Assembly (NCBI GenBank): GCA_963847715.1
Contig: CAWKAZ010000026.1
Coordinates: 434,001 to 498,000, forward strand
Direction of reading: 5' to 3'
DNA from: Acidiflorens sp963847715
GTDB lineage: Bacteria > Acidobacteriota > Terriglobia > Terriglobales > Acidobacteriaceae
Length of the DNA: 64,000 nt
Below, piece after piece: positions 30,484 to 39,731 of the stretch. Numbering within the stretch: position 1 is the first letter of the stretch; each line of letters opens with the position of its first letter. Position numbers and translations under genes: made by a program. The notes under the pieces were generated by a model that was not told the DNA's origin, did not search any database, and saw only the letters and a program-made list of their open reading frames with translations.

Positions 30484-32541
30484 ATGTCCCGGCTGTGTTC
30501 TTGTGGTGTGGCCCTATTCGTCCTCGCGATCGCGGCTGTTCTGGGCGGGTGTGGGAGTTCGTCGCCGCCGATCTCGGTGAGCTTATCCCCTTCCTCTCCG
30601 CAGGCAATTGATCAGAGCGAGACGGTCGCAGTCGCGGCAACGCTGACGAATGATACGTCTTCCAAAGGGGTATCGTGGACCCTGACCGGCCCCGGATCGC
30701 TCAGCAATTCGACTGGGCCATCTGCTACCTACATCGCGCCGCCGATCAATCTCGCCGGCGTGCAACAGGCGACGGTCACCGCGACGTCGGCCGCTGACCA
30801 GACCAAGACAGCTTCCCTGCAGATCACCGTGAACCCGTACCCTTTTATTCCAATTCAACAAATACTTGCGAACGGATCGGTGGGCGCACCTTACAGCCAG
30901 ATGATCACGCTCACGGGCGGCACTCCTCCGTTTCAATGGAGTGTGTACGACGGGCCGATTGTCACTGGATATCAGGTCGGTGGGGCAGTGCCTGACGGAT
31001 TGACGATGAACGCGGCCACAGGCGCCATCAGCGGAACGCCAACCGGCGCCGGGACGTGGTATTTCGAGACGACAGCCACCGACGCGACCGGGGTTACGGC
31101 GTTCGACGGCTTTACGAGCATTCAGATCGTGCCCACTGGAGCGGCGGCGAATCCCGTTCCATTTTTGAATCAGTCGCTGGTGCCGACGGCGGTTTCACCG
31201 GGAGGCTCAAACCTCACCCTCCTCTTGAGCGGCACAGGGTTCGTTCCCGGCGCGGGCATCGATTTCGACAACACGGGGATCTCCGCAACATTTGTCGACA
31301 GCGAGCACCTTAGCGTGACGATTCCGGCTGCGAATGTGGCGACTGCAGGTACGGCGGCGGTTTCAGTCATCAATCCCCCGCCCGGCGGGGGCAAGTCCAA
31401 CGTGGTTTACTTCCAGGTGGCCGCACCCGAAGCGACGGTCAATTTCGCGGCTGCGCCGAATTCGCCGTTACAAACTTATGAGCCTCTTGGGATCGCGGTT
31501 GGCGATTTCAATGAGGACGGTAATGCCGACCTCGCCATCGCGGCCGGAGTCAAGCTGTTCGCATTCCTCGGCAACGGCGACGGCACATTTGCGCCGGCGT
31601 TAAACTCTCCCCTGCGAGTGCCGAGCCCGCCTTACGACGACTTCGCATCCCCCTATGTTGGTCCGATCACCGCCGCAGACTTCAATCGCAGTGGTCATTT
31701 GGGTTTGGCGACGGGGTTGATCGCCAACGAGGCTGCTGTGATCCTTGTGGGACACGGGGACGGAACCTTCGCCCCTTCATCGGCATCGTTCGCCAACGCG
31801 TTTGCTATGCCAATAAACGCGCTAGACGCGGCGGACTTCAATGCCGATGGGAATCTCGATCTGGCGATTGTAAACGGAGTCGGGTATGAGTCGCTTGTGG
31901 CTCTGGGATACGGGAACGGAGCGTTCAACACGGCGGGGTTCCTCCCCGATAGTCAGGGATTTTCCGTGGGTGCGGTGGCGGGAGATTTCAACGGGGACGG
32001 AAAGCTGGACGTGATTGTGGAAAACAGCGGTGTTTTCGCGAAAGGCGGCGCGCAGGGTTCGGGAGTAACCGTGTGGCTTGGAAACGGCGACGGGACTTTC
32101 ACGCTGGCAACCGGTTCCCCGATTTCCGTGGGTAGCAATCTCTCCGCCGTCGTGACAGCCGACTTCAACGGGGATGGGAAGCTGGATCTCGCGGTGACTG
32201 ATTCCGGTGGCAACGCAGTCATCATCCTGCTCGGCAATGGCGACGGAACCTTTAGGCCGGGGGCCACGATCCCAGTAGGAAATAATCCGGACGCGATCGT
32301 AGCGGGGGATTTCAATAACGATGGGAAACTGGACCTCGCGGTCGCAAATTACGCGGACGGCACCATCACGCTTCTCCTAGGCAATGGCGATGGAACATTC
32401 ACCCAGGCAACAGGTTCGCCGTATGTTGTGGGGAAGGGCCCATACCAAATCGCGGCTGCGGACTTCAATGGCGATGGAAAGCTCGATCTTGCGGTGGCGA
32501 ATTTGAGCGATGGAACTGTGTCGATCTTGCTACAGCAGTAG
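30484..32541 (+). CDS. Lipoprotein with Ig-like domains and FG-GAP/VCBS repeats
   Basis: 685 residues. Lipobox LGGC at about residue 22. Domains in order: an Ig-like segment (ISVSLSPSSPQAIDQSETVA), a putative Ig domain (GSVGAPYSQMITLTGGTPPF, TGAISGTPTGAGTWYFETTA), an IPT/TIG-like stretch (GSNLTLLLSGTGFVPGAGID), then seven FG-GAP/VCBS repeats from about residue 330 with calcium-type loops (DFNGDGKLDLAV) and GNGDGTF. Probably a surface beta-propeller, role unknown; such proteins are abundant in acidobacteria. GGAGG 7 bases upstream supports the start. Confidence 0.85.
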   Translation: MSRLCSCGVALFVLAIAAVLGGCGSSSPPISVSLSPSSPQAIDQSETVAVAATLTNDTSSKGVSWTLTGPGSLSNSTGPSATYIAPPINLAGVQQATVTATSAADQTKTASLQITVNPYPFIPIQQILANGSVGAPYSQMITLTGGTPPFQWSVYDGPIVTGYQVGGAVPDGLTMNAATGAISGTPTGAGTWYFETTATDATGVTAFDGFTSIQIVPTGAAANPVPFLNQSLVPTAVSPGGSNLTLLLSGTGFVPGAGIDFDNTGISATFVDSEHLSVTIPAANVATAGTAAVSVINPPPGGGKSNVVYFQVAAPEATVNFAAAPNSPLQTYEPLGIAVGDFNEDGNADLAIAAGVKLFAFLGNGDGTFAPALNSPLRVPSPPYDDFASPYVGPITAADFNRSGHLGLATGLIANEAAVILVGHGDGTFAPSSASFANAFAMPINALDAADFNADGNLDLAIVNGVGYESLVALGYGNGAFNTAGFLPDSQGFSVGAVAGDFNGDGKLDVIVENSGVFAKGGAQGSGVTVWLGNGDGTFTLATGSPISVGSNLSAVVTADFNGDGKLDLAVTDSGGNAVIILLGNGDGTFRPGATIPVGNNPDAIVAGDFNNDGKLDLAVANYADGTITLLLGNGDGTFTQATGSPYVVGKGPYQIAAADFNGDGKLDLAVANLSDGTVSILLQQ

Positions 32542-32909
32542 TTATCTGGCTCGCTCGTGTGCTCGTCTATCCTATGCAAGGAGCGACCTCATGTGTAAGA
32601 TGTTTATTCCTCAATAACTTGGCGGGGCAACAACCCTAAATTACTGATTGTATTGGCTTTACAGAGTAAGTCTAAGTCCTTATTCCTCAAAGATCTGGCG
32701 TCCAACTTACTCTAAGTCATTGATTCGCAAAGATCGACCACTGAGGGGGTCTAAACCTGAAAACGGCACATCGATTCAGCAGTAGTTTGGTTTGAGATGT
32801 CGCTCTAAACGATAGTTGCGATGTGACTTAGTTGTTGATCTACGTTTTACCCTCTCTGCATTGTCCTTCCCAGCCTTCCCGCGTCATATAGCCACCAACG
32901 GAGGCAATT
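32542..32909. repeat. Gap of 368 bp: degenerate ~33-bp repeat, second site
   Basis: From about 32594 to 32753 three to four related units carry TTATTCCTCAA, GATCTGGCG, TAAGTCATTGATTC and GCAAAGATCGA, ending in GAGGGGGTC. They align with 16304-16414, including the G-rich end. No gene seen. Bases 32753-32900 hold nothing recognised; GGAGG at 32900-32904 belongs to the next gene. Confidence 0.65.
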
Positions 32910-33635
32910 GTGGCTACCTCAATGGTGGATTTTGCGGAACAGATCAATCCTAAGACTTTGGCGGAGGCGCGGCGCGCCGACTTCCGGCAGGCGATCCGGG
33001 TTCATGGCAGCTTGCTCGCAGCGGTGGAGAAGAGAGCTCTGGTGTGGATGGCCGAACGGATGCCTTCCTGGGTCAATTCCGACCATCTGACAGTGCTCGG
33101 CTTTGCGGCGCAGATCGCGACTGGCGTCTCTTATGCCCTTGCCGCGCACGATCGGCGATGGCTGGTCGCGGGCGTCATTTGTCTCGCGGTGAACTGGTTC
33201 GGCGACTCGCTCGACGGAACTCTGGCGCGCGTTCGCCAGCAGCAGCGTCCGCGCTACGGGTTTTATGTTGATCACGTCATCGACTCGATCGGCTCGGTCG
33301 CCATGATGGGAGGTCTCGCGCTTTCGGGATATATGCATCCGGTGATTGCGATTGGGCTGCTGATTGCCTTCTTGCTGCTTTCCATTCAGTCGTATCTCGC
33401 GACCTACACGCTGGGAGAATTCCATCTTTCGATGTGGCGCTTCGGGCCGACCGAGTTGCGCGTTCTGCTGGCAATCGGCAATGTGGCGCTGCTGCGGTGG
33501 AACTGGGTGATGCATGGCCGTTACCGCCTTTTTGACATTGGCGGAGTGATTGGGCTAGCGGGGATGGTCCTCATGCTCGCGGTTGTCTGTGTGAAGAACA
33601 CCGTGCGGCTGTATCGGGAAGAGAGGATCTTGTGA
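32910..33635 (+). CDS. CDP-alcohol phosphatidyltransferase-family membrane enzyme
   Basis: 241 residues from GTG 32910, with GGAGG 5 bases upstream. CDP-OH-P-transferase motif D-x2-DG-x2-AR-x8-G-x3-D-x3-D is visible as DSLDGTLARVRQQQRPRYG then FYVDHVIDS (about 97-122). Five to six membrane helices. Such enzymes join a CDP-linked lipid or alcohol with an acceptor alcohol; substrates cannot be read here. The stop overlaps the GTG of the gtrA-like gene, so the two are translationally coupled. Confidence 0.85.
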   Translation: MATSMVDFAEQINPKTLAEARRADFRQAIRVHGSLLAAVEKRALVWMAERMPSWVNSDHLTVLGFAAQIATGVSYALAAHDRRWLVAGVICLAVNWFGDSLDGTLARVRQQQRPRYGFYVDHVIDSIGSVAMMGGLALSGYMHPVIAIGLLIAFLLLSIQSYLATYTLGEFHLSMWRFGPTELRVLLAIGNVALLRWNWVMHGRYRLFDIGGVIGLAGMVLMLAVVCVKNTVRLYREERIL

Positions 33636-34087
33636 GCTCTCAGCCGTCAGCTCTCAGCTCTCAGGAAAACCGAAAGCAGACCTTTCTGCGTTGGATCAAG
33701 TTCAATGCTGTGGGCTTGATTGGCATCATCGTGCAGTTGGCTGCGCTGGCGGTGTTTCGTTCCTGGATGCAGCTCAGTTATCTGCTGGCTACTGCGCTGG
33801 CAGTTGAGATTGCAGTCGTCCACAACTTTCTTTGGCACGAACGGTTCACTTGGGCAGATCGTCCGTCGTCGCGCTGGTTGCAGTCGTTGTTTCGTTTAGC
33901 CAAGTTCAACTTGAGCAATGGAGCTGTGTCTCTGCTGGGCAATCTGGGGCTGATGTGGGTGATGGTCGGAGGATTGAAGGTGAATTATGTTGTCGCGAAT
34001 TGTTTCGCCATTGGAGTGTGCTCCGTGGTGAACTTCTGGCTGGGGGATCGGTTCGTGTTTGAGGCGGATCCCGCGCACAGCGGCTAG
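33632..34087 (+). CDS. GtrA-like membrane protein
   Basis: 151 residues from GTG 33632, overlapping the previous stop by four bases. Four membrane helices in GtrA style: FLRWIKFNAVGLIGIIVQLA, LLATALAVEIAVVHNFLWHE (the conserved NFLWH-RFTW motif), LFRLAKFNLSNGAVSLLGNL, and a last helix with NFWLGDRFVF. Family members help move polyprenyl-linked sugars. The first residues, SSQPSALSSQ, are translated from 7-bp AGCTCTC words (33636-33664), so the start itself lies in a repeat. Confidence 0.82.
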   Translation: MSSQPSALSSQENRKQTFLRWIKFNAVGLIGIIVQLAALAVFRSWMQLSYLLATALAVEIAVVHNFLWHERFTWADRPSSRWLQSLFRLAKFNLSNGAVSLLGNLGLMWVMVGGLKVNYVVANCFAIGVCSVVNFWLGDRFVFEADPAHSG

Positions 34088-34468
34088 AGCCGTTTTCGAA
34101 GACCTAAAAGCTTCGCTGAGCGGGCTAGGTCGCTGCCCATATGTGCGTCGCGGGGACACGTACTTTGGGGGTTACGCCGCGAACCAACTCGGGATACAAT
34201 GTATACAGTTGCCATGCGCTCGAATCGTTCCATTTCGCTGGAGATTTGCTGGGTTGAGGGACGCGCTTGTCCTCGCCGGTATCTTTCTGTTCTGCCTTCG
34301 CATGTGCGCGCCAATCTCTTTGGCAGCGACTAATTTTCCCGCCCTCCTAAAGCGCTAATCGCTATTAGCTCTTCGCCAAAGCAGCCTGTCTTTGTGACGC
34401 TGCCCGATATTCGGCCGGACCCACTGAGAACTGAGAACCGGGAACTGAGAACCAACAGGAGACCTCCA
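34088..34468. other. Gap of 381 bp with family-B words at its end
   Basis: No gene is convincing; the longest ATG frame here is 39 codons (34214-34333). AGCGCTAATCGCTATTAGCT (34351-34371) is a weak palindrome. Family-B words (ACTGAGAACTGAGAACCGGG and on) occupy 34424-34455, directly before the AGGAG of the next gene. Confidence 0.45.
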
Positions 34469-35827
34469 ATGACCACGAAAACCATGACTGCCGGCCCCAA
34501 GCTGATCACGGCCATTCCGGGCCCCAACGCCAAGCGCATTCTTGCGGGCGACGAGAAATATATTTCTCCTTCGTACACACGCTCCTATCCGATGGTGGCC
34601 AAGCGCGGGCGTGGCATCGTCGTTGAAGACGTGGATGGCAACGAGTTCTTCGATTTCTCCGCGGGCATTGCCGTGACTTCCACCGGACACTGCCATCCGC
34701 AGGTGGTCGCCGCCATTCAGAAGCAGGCGGGCGAACTGATTCACATGTCAGGCACCGACTTTTATTACGAAGGCATGGTGACGCTGGCCGAGCGACTGTC
34801 GAAGATTGCTCCGATGCCGGGACCGCACAAGATTTACTACGGAAACTCGGGAGCGGAGGCGATTGAGTGCGCTTTGAAGCTGGCGCGCTATCACACCAAG
34901 CGGCAGCAGGTCATCGCATTCTTCGGCGCTTTCCACGGACGAACCATGGGCGCGCTTTCGCTGACTGCCTCAAAGCCCCAGCAGAAGCGGCGTTTCTCGC
35001 CGATGGTGCCGGGCGTGACGCATGTGCGCTATCCGGATGTATATCGCGGCTGCGAGGGCGGTCCGCAGGATGCCGAGAAGTTTGCGCTCGGCTGTGCGCG
35101 CTACATCGAAGACAAGCTGTTCAAGACGATTCTCGCTCCGGAAGAAGTGGCGGCGATTTTCGTCGAGCCGATTCAGGGCGAGGGCGGATACGTGGTTGCT
35201 CCAACCATCTTCATGCAGGAACTGCGGCGGATTTGCGACAAGCACGGCATCCTGCTGGTGGTGGACGAAGTGCAGAGTGGCGTGGGCCGTACCGGCAAGT
35301 GGTTTGCGGTTGAGCACACAGGCGTGCATCCGGACATCGTTTGCATGGCGAAGGGAATCGCTTCCGGCATGCCGCTGGGCGTCACCATGAGCAAGGCCGA
35401 TGTGATGGACTGGATTCCGGGATCGCACGCATCAACTTTTGGCGGAAACCCCGTGTGCATCGCGGCGGCGCTGGCGACTCTCGATGTGATCGAGAAAGAA
35501 GGCCTGCTGCGGAATTCGCAGGAGGTTGGCGATCACATGATGAAGCGTATGGCGGAGTGGCCGAAGAAGCACAAGATTGTCGGCGACGTCCGTGGACGCG
35601 GGCTGATGATCGGCGTCGAGATTGTGAAAGATCAAAAGACGCGCGAGTACGGCGCGGCCGAGCGTGACCGCATTGTGGAGTTGTCGTTCGAGCGGGGTGT
35701 GCTGTTTTTAGGTTGTGGTCCGAGCACGGTACGCATTGCGCCGGCGCTGGTCGTGACCAAAGAAGAAGCCGACGTCGCCATGGATGCTCTGGAAGAGTCG
35801 ATCGCGGCGGTCGAGAAGAACGCGTAG
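34469..35827 (+). CDS. Class-III aminotransferase, 4-aminobutyrate / ornithine type
   Basis: 452 residues from ATG 34469 (MTTKTMTAGPKLITAIPGPN); AGGAG 7 bases upstream. The longer open frame from 34394 translates repeats. PLP aminotransferase class III: GNSGAEAIECALKLAR, AFHGRTMGALSLT, VVDEVQSGVGRTGKWFAVEH (Asp contacting PLP), and MAKGIASGMPLGV with the Schiff-base Lys. STFGGNPV and GRGLMIGVEIV follow. The C-terminal RIAPALVVTKEEAD fits the acetyl-ornithine/GABA group. Exact donor unknown. Intact, unlike the related gene at 28815. Confidence 0.88.
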   Translation: MTTKTMTAGPKLITAIPGPNAKRILAGDEKYISPSYTRSYPMVAKRGRGIVVEDVDGNEFFDFSAGIAVTSTGHCHPQVVAAIQKQAGELIHMSGTDFYYEGMVTLAERLSKIAPMPGPHKIYYGNSGAEAIECALKLARYHTKRQQVIAFFGAFHGRTMGALSLTASKPQQKRRFSPMVPGVTHVRYPDVYRGCEGGPQDAEKFALGCARYIEDKLFKTILAPEEVAAIFVEPIQGEGGYVVAPTIFMQELRRICDKHGILLVVDEVQSGVGRTGKWFAVEHTGVHPDIVCMAKGIASGMPLGVTMSKADVMDWIPGSHASTFGGNPVCIAAALATLDVIEKEGLLRNSQEVGDHMMKRMAEWPKKHKIVGDVRGRGLMIGVEIVKDQKTREYGAAERDRIVELSFERGVLFLGCGPSTVRIAPALVVTKEEADVAMDALEESIAAVEKNA

Positions 35828-35844
35828 TTCGGCGGATTGAAGCG

Positions 35845-36363
35845 ATGAGCGATCGGACATTGCGTGAATTGGTGTACGGAAAAGGCGCTCATGTCGATCC
35901 GGTCGCTTGCGTCGAAGATATTTCGGCAGAGCTGGCGACGCGAACCGTCGCCGGCTATCCGCATTCCATCTGGCAGATCGTGGAGCACATGAGTTACTGG
36001 ATGGAGTACGAGCTGCGGAAGATTGCGGGCGAAGTTCCGAAATATCCGGAGAAGGCGGTTGAAAGCTGGCCGCCGCATCCGGAAGGTGGAAGTGAAAGTC
36101 GTCCGAGTGAAGCCCAGTGGAACGCAGTGCGTCAGCGTTTTGTTGAGTTGCTGGCGCGGCTCGCGGCGCTGGCTGATGCGGATTCGGCAACGCTCGACAA
36201 AGTTGTAAGTGATGTGGATGTCATGAAGAAGTCCCGCCAAATCTCGGTGCACGCCATGCTGTGGCAGATCACCGCGCACAATAGTTATCACGCCGGCCAG
36301 ATCGCGCTGCTCAGGCGCCAGGCCGGCGCCTGGCCTCCGGAACGAGGCGGCGATACCTGGTGA
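35845..36363 (+). CDS. DinB-family protein
   Basis: 172 residues from ATG 35845 (MSDRTLRELVYGKGAHVDPV), 17 bp after the aminotransferase stop. The frame is open from 35713, but that part overlaps the aminotransferase. Metal His positions appear in HSIWQIVEHMSYWMEYE and HAMLWQITAHNSYHAGQIALL, a typical DinB four-helix bundle. It probably shares a transcript with the aminotransferase. Substrate unknown. Confidence 0.8.
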   Translation: MSDRTLRELVYGKGAHVDPVACVEDISAELATRTVAGYPHSIWQIVEHMSYWMEYELRKIAGEVPKYPEKAVESWPPHPEGGSESRPSEAQWNAVRQRFVELLARLAALADADSATLDKVVSDVDVMKKSRQISVHAMLWQITAHNSYHAGQIALLRRQAGAWPPERGGDTW

Positions 36364-36386
36364 CGCGGTAGCGCGCTGGGTTGAGC

Positions 36387-36457
36387 CGAGGCCCCTCAGG
36401 GGCTAAAGCCCTCATCTTTATTGGCTGTGGACGGCATGGCTGAAGCCATGCCCTTCC
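36387..36457. repeat. Palindromic element P2, copy e
   Basis: GAGGCCCCTCAGGGGC, GGGCTAAAGCCC and GGCATGGCTGAAGCCATGCC followed by CTTCCC. Located between the DinB and EamA genes; same design as the copies in rnr and the aminotransferase. Confidence 0.75.
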
Positions 36458-36558
36458 CAAATCTCGGGTAGACGGCAACTGTAGAGCCGCGACTCGAGGC
36501 CAGCCATTCTGCTTCTGCAGACATCATCAACGCAATTCTTATTGGAAGGAGGCCTCCG

Positions 36559-37470
36559 ATGCCGCGTTTTACTTCTCGTGTCCTTGTCGCTTTGGCGTTC
36601 ACTCTGGTGGTTTGGGCCTCTGCGTTTGCGGGCATTCGCGCTGGACTGCGCGCGTACTCGCCGGCAAATCTGGCGATCCTGCGTTTTCTGGTGGCGTCGT
36701 CGGTGCTCGCCGTTTATGCGGGGATCGCGCATTTTCGGCGGCCCGAGCTGCGCGACATTCCCGGGCTCGCTTTGACTGGCGCCATCGGAATCACGTTCTA
36801 CAATCTGGCGCTGAATTACGGAGAGACGCGCGTAACAGCCGGTGCTGCGAGCATGCTGATTGCGTCCACTCCGATCTGGACGGCGCTGGCTGCCCGCTTC
36901 TTTTTGCACGAGAAGCTGAGTGTGACTGGATGGTGCGGCGTGTTTGTGAGCTTCGTTGGAGTCGCGCTGATTGCCAGCGGTGAAGGCGAAGGCATCCGGC
37001 TGTCTCCCCAGGCGCTGATCGTGCTCGCCGCGGCGGTCACGTCCGCGCTCTACATGATTCTGCAGAAGCACTATCTCGGCCGGTACAGCGCGCTCGAATT
37101 TACCGCATACTCGATCTGGTTTGGGACGGCGCTGATGCTGCCCTTCGGCAGCGGACTGGTGCACACGCTGCGCGCGGCTCCGCTGTCGGCGACGCTGGCG
37201 GTGCTCTATCTCGGCGTGTTTCCCGGAGCGCTCGCGTATGTGGGGTGGGCCTACGTGATGTCGCATGGCGCGGCCGGACGCACGGCAACGCTGCTCTACG
37301 TGATCCCGATCGTGGCGATTGGGATTGCGTGGGTGTGGCTCGGCGAGGTGCCGAAGTGGATTTCGCTGGTGGGCGGTGCAGTGGCGCTGGTTGGCGTGCT
37401 GCTGGTGAACGCCAAGGCGAAGATCAGAGTGGTGCGGGAGACGGCGATGATTGTGGCGGCGGGGGATTAG
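36559..37470 (+). CDS. EamA/DMT-family transporter
   Basis: 303 residues with ten membrane helices in two EamA repeats (about 7-140 and 150-290). Typical words: LVVWASAFAGIRAGLRAYSP, AGAASMLIASTPIWTALAAR, and ALAYVGWAYVMSHGAAGRTA near the end. These are inner-membrane exporters of amino acids or other metabolites; the substrate cannot be assigned. GGAAGGAGG sits 8-16 bases upstream of ATG. Confidence 0.87.
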   Translation: MPRFTSRVLVALAFTLVVWASAFAGIRAGLRAYSPANLAILRFLVASSVLAVYAGIAHFRRPELRDIPGLALTGAIGITFYNLALNYGETRVTAGAASMLIASTPIWTALAARFFLHEKLSVTGWCGVFVSFVGVALIASGEGEGIRLSPQALIVLAAAVTSALYMILQKHYLGRYSALEFTAYSIWFGTALMLPFGSGLVHTLRAAPLSATLAVLYLGVFPGALAYVGWAYVMSHGAAGRTATLLYVIPIVAIGIAWVWLGEVPKWISLVGGAVALVGVLLVNAKAKIRVVRETAMIVAAGD

Positions 37471-37541
37471 AGTTGGCTTCCGCCTTTTCTGTTCGTAACA
37501 CTTACCTTGCTTGGCATCTCCCAAGTGATTACACTGCGGTG

Positions 37542-37979
37542 ATGCTTGTTCCATTGCTTATTTTCGCAGTGGTTGGCTGCATGGGATTGTTCGCGGCGTT
37601 ACGGCCCGAGGCGTATGCCCGGCACTTCTTGGCAGAATTCCAGCGTCGGGCGGCGACACGTAACCTTAAGGCACTATCGTTCACAGGTTGGGTTATTTTT
37701 TGTAGCTGCCTGGCCGTGGTTATAGCGCTTCCGTTCCAGAGCAAGTGGAGCCTCTTAGCCCCAGTACTTAGCCCTTTCTTCTTTCTTGTTTGTGCTGTGG
37801 CGTACGTTTGGTGGGGAGTTGGACTCTTGCGCAATCCCGAATCATTCCTCAAGCAAACGACCGAACCCTGGAGTCGCCTACCTACGTGGGCTGTCAAGTG
37901 CTTAGGATCACTGCTGCTGATTGGTGCGGCGGGATTCTCGTATGGCTTCGCGCTAAGAATCAGAGACTTGTTGCGATAG
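37542..37979 (+). CDS. Membrane protein of unknown function
   Basis: 145 residues from ATG 37542; the frame is open from 37245 but the front part is a shadow of the transporter. Four hydrophobic helices (MLVPLLIFAVVGCMGLFAAL, FTGWVIFCSCLAVVIALPFQ, FFFLVCAVAYVWWGVGLL, CLGSLLLIGAAGFSYGFAL). No family recognised. No clear ribosome binding site. Base composition is lower in GC than neighbours, so it may be acquired. Confidence 0.55.
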   Translation: MLVPLLIFAVVGCMGLFAALRPEAYARHFLAEFQRRAATRNLKALSFTGWVIFCSCLAVVIALPFQSKWSLLAPVLSPFFFLVCAVAYVWWGVGLLRNPESFLKQTTEPWSRLPTWAVKCLGSLLLIGAAGFSYGFALRIRDLLR

Positions 37980-38021
37980 CCGCAATAAATCGCGATCACC
38001 TTAACAACCCGGCGCGAGTGG

Positions 38022-38055
38022 TCAATCGCAGCGCTGAAGCGCTGCGTCACCCAAA
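38022..38055. repeat. P3-type palindrome
   Basis: CGCAGCGCTGAAGCGCTGCG with CACCC after it, the reverse of GGGTGGCGCAGCGGTTCACC at 6285. It lies between the unknown membrane protein and the convergent S10 peptidase. Confidence 0.6.
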
Positions 38056-38099
38056 ACCGCTCATCATTCACGCGCTACCGCTGAGATTTTTCCTGGCGC

Positions 38100-39731
38100 T
38101 CACTTAGTCTTCGAATTCTCCGTACTGAGAATAAAAGCCGCTACGTTGCTATGAATGTCTTTCAATGACGCCTCGTGCGCGTACACCATGTGTCCGGATT
38201 CGTAGAACTTGAATTCGATGTTCTTTTGCAGCTTGGCGGGGATGGGCAGGTGCTGCATTTCGTAGACGCCTTCGAAGAACGGCGTCGCCAGATCGAAGTA
38301 TCCAGCGTTGACCATGACTTTCAGGTCGGGGTTATATTTCATCGCGCTGGCTAGATCGACCATCACGTTGGTGGCCTGCGGCAACGGTATGGAAGCCCCC
38401 GGGGGCTGGTGCAGGAAATTCCATTTCTTTTCTACGTCAATTTCGGGCTTGTACTCGCGGTTCTCGCCGAATTTCAGGTCCTTGCGCACATAGTCGTTGA
38501 AGGCGGAGACATAGGCCGAGCCGATTGCCGCTGACTGCGGATCGTATTCCGCCTCCCTACTCATCGGGTCAAGCGTCGGTCCGGAGAAGCGCGTGTCGAG
38601 CCGGCCAGTCGTTGTGTCGCTGTCGGACTTGAGAGTTTTTTCGAACTGTCCGCCATTGACGCGAAGGTCGGATTTTTCGATGTAATCTTCGGGAAGTCCG
38701 GTATAGCGATGGAGTTTGGCCGCGATTGCCTGACGCTGGTCGGGAGGCAGCGTGGATCCAGCGGCGAGCGCGACTCCGTATTCCGTCATCGCGAAATGTT
38801 CCACTTCGGCAAGCAGCGCTGCCAGGTCGGCGGGGTGGTCGGGCAACTTGTGGTGATACCAGGCGGTCGCGGCGTAGGTTGGCAGCGCGAGTTGATAAGG
38901 CAGATCGATTCCAGGGTTGAACTGGGGCGAGTCCGCGAAAGTGTCATAGCTTAAGCACTGCGAAAGCAGGATCACTCCGTTGAAGTCGATGAAGCGGCCG
39001 GTTTCGAGCACGTTGATCAGGGCTCCGGAACGCGTAGTGCCGTAGCTCTCGCCGAAGAGATATTTCGGCGAATTCCAGCGTCCGTACTTTGCGAGAAATT
39101 GTGAGATGAAATCCGCGAAAGCGTCGGCATCGGCGTCGACGCCATAGAACGCCTTATCGCGATCTTTTCCGGCGACGCGACTGAAGCCGGTTCCGGGGGC
39201 GTCCACAAATACCAGGTCGGTGGTGTCGAGCAGGCTGTACTCGTTGTTGACAATGGAGTAGGGTGCCGACGGAGTGTGAGAGTCGTCGAGAGTGACGACG
39301 CGTTTCGGGCCAAAGGCTCCCATGTGCAGCCAGACGGTCGATGAGCCAGGGCCTCCGTTATAGAAGAACGTTATCGGCCGTGGCGCATGCGGGTCACCGC
39401 CGGTCTTGAAATAGGCCACGTAAAACATGCTGGCTTCGGCATCCGCACTCTTATCGTCCTTATCTTTATCCTTGTCGGCATTCTGCGGGACGTCATCCCA
39501 GCCCTTGGGATGCACGACGATGGTTCCGGCGAAGGCGTCGTAGGGGGTCGCAGCGCCTGCGATCGTGACCGAGCCTTTGGTGGCCTGCTGCTCCGGCTTA
39601 AAGCCTTCCGGCTTCGTCGAGGTCGGCTTGGCGGGAGCGGGGTCATCTTTCGATTGGGCGCGCGCCGGAGCGAGCGAGAGCAGCGATCCCAAGATGGTCA
39701 GCGCGAGGATTTCGGTAGTGGCGATCCGCAT
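38100..39731 (-). CDS. Secreted S10-family serine carboxypeptidase
   Basis: 543 residues, signal peptide (ILALTILGSLLSLAPARAQ). Alpha/beta hydrolase of peptidase family S10: ITFFYNGGPGSSTVWLHMGA (oxyanion loop), nucleophile Ser in YLFGESYGTTR near residue 228, Asp in VMVNAGYFDLATPF, and His in FYESGHMVYAH. An acidic-basic linker (DADKDKDKDDKSAD type, about 85-95) is inserted in the N-terminal region. Acts at acidic pH on C-terminal residues in characterised relatives. Predicted periplasmic or extracellular. Confidence 0.87.
   Translation of the reverse strand: MRIATTEILALTILGSLLSLAPARAQSKDDPAPAKPTSTKPEGFKPEQQATKGSVTIAGAATPYDAFAGTIVVHPKGWDDVPQNADKDKDKDDKSADAEASMFYVAYFKTGGDPHAPRPITFFYNGGPGSSTVWLHMGAFGPKRVVTLDDSHTPSAPYSIVNNEYSLLDTTDLVFVDAPGTGFSRVAGKDRDKAFYGVDADADAFADFISQFLAKYGRWNSPKYLFGESYGTTRSGALINVLETGRFIDFNGVILLSQCLSYDTFADSPQFNPGIDLPYQLALPTYAATAWYHHKLPDHPADLAALLAEVEHFAMTEYGVALAAGSTLPPDQRQAIAAKLHRYTGLPEDYIEKSDLRVNGGQFEKTLKSDSDTTTGRLDTRFSGPTLDPMSREAEYDPQSAAIGSAYVSAFNDYVRKDLKFGENREYKPEIDVEKKWNFLHQPPGASIPLPQATNVMVDLASAMKYNPDLKVMVNAGYFDLATPFFEGVYEMQHLPIPAKLQKNIEFKFYESGHMVYAHEASLKDIHSNVAAFILSTENSKTK

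Noticed and set aside
34214..34333. 39-codon open frame in the gap before the second aminotransferase
   Set aside because: No ribosome binding site, no recognisable sequence, and length expected by chance.
36418..37554. 378-codon minus-strand frame opposite the EamA transporter
   Set aside because: His/Arg-rich shadow; the + strand has ten clear membrane helices.
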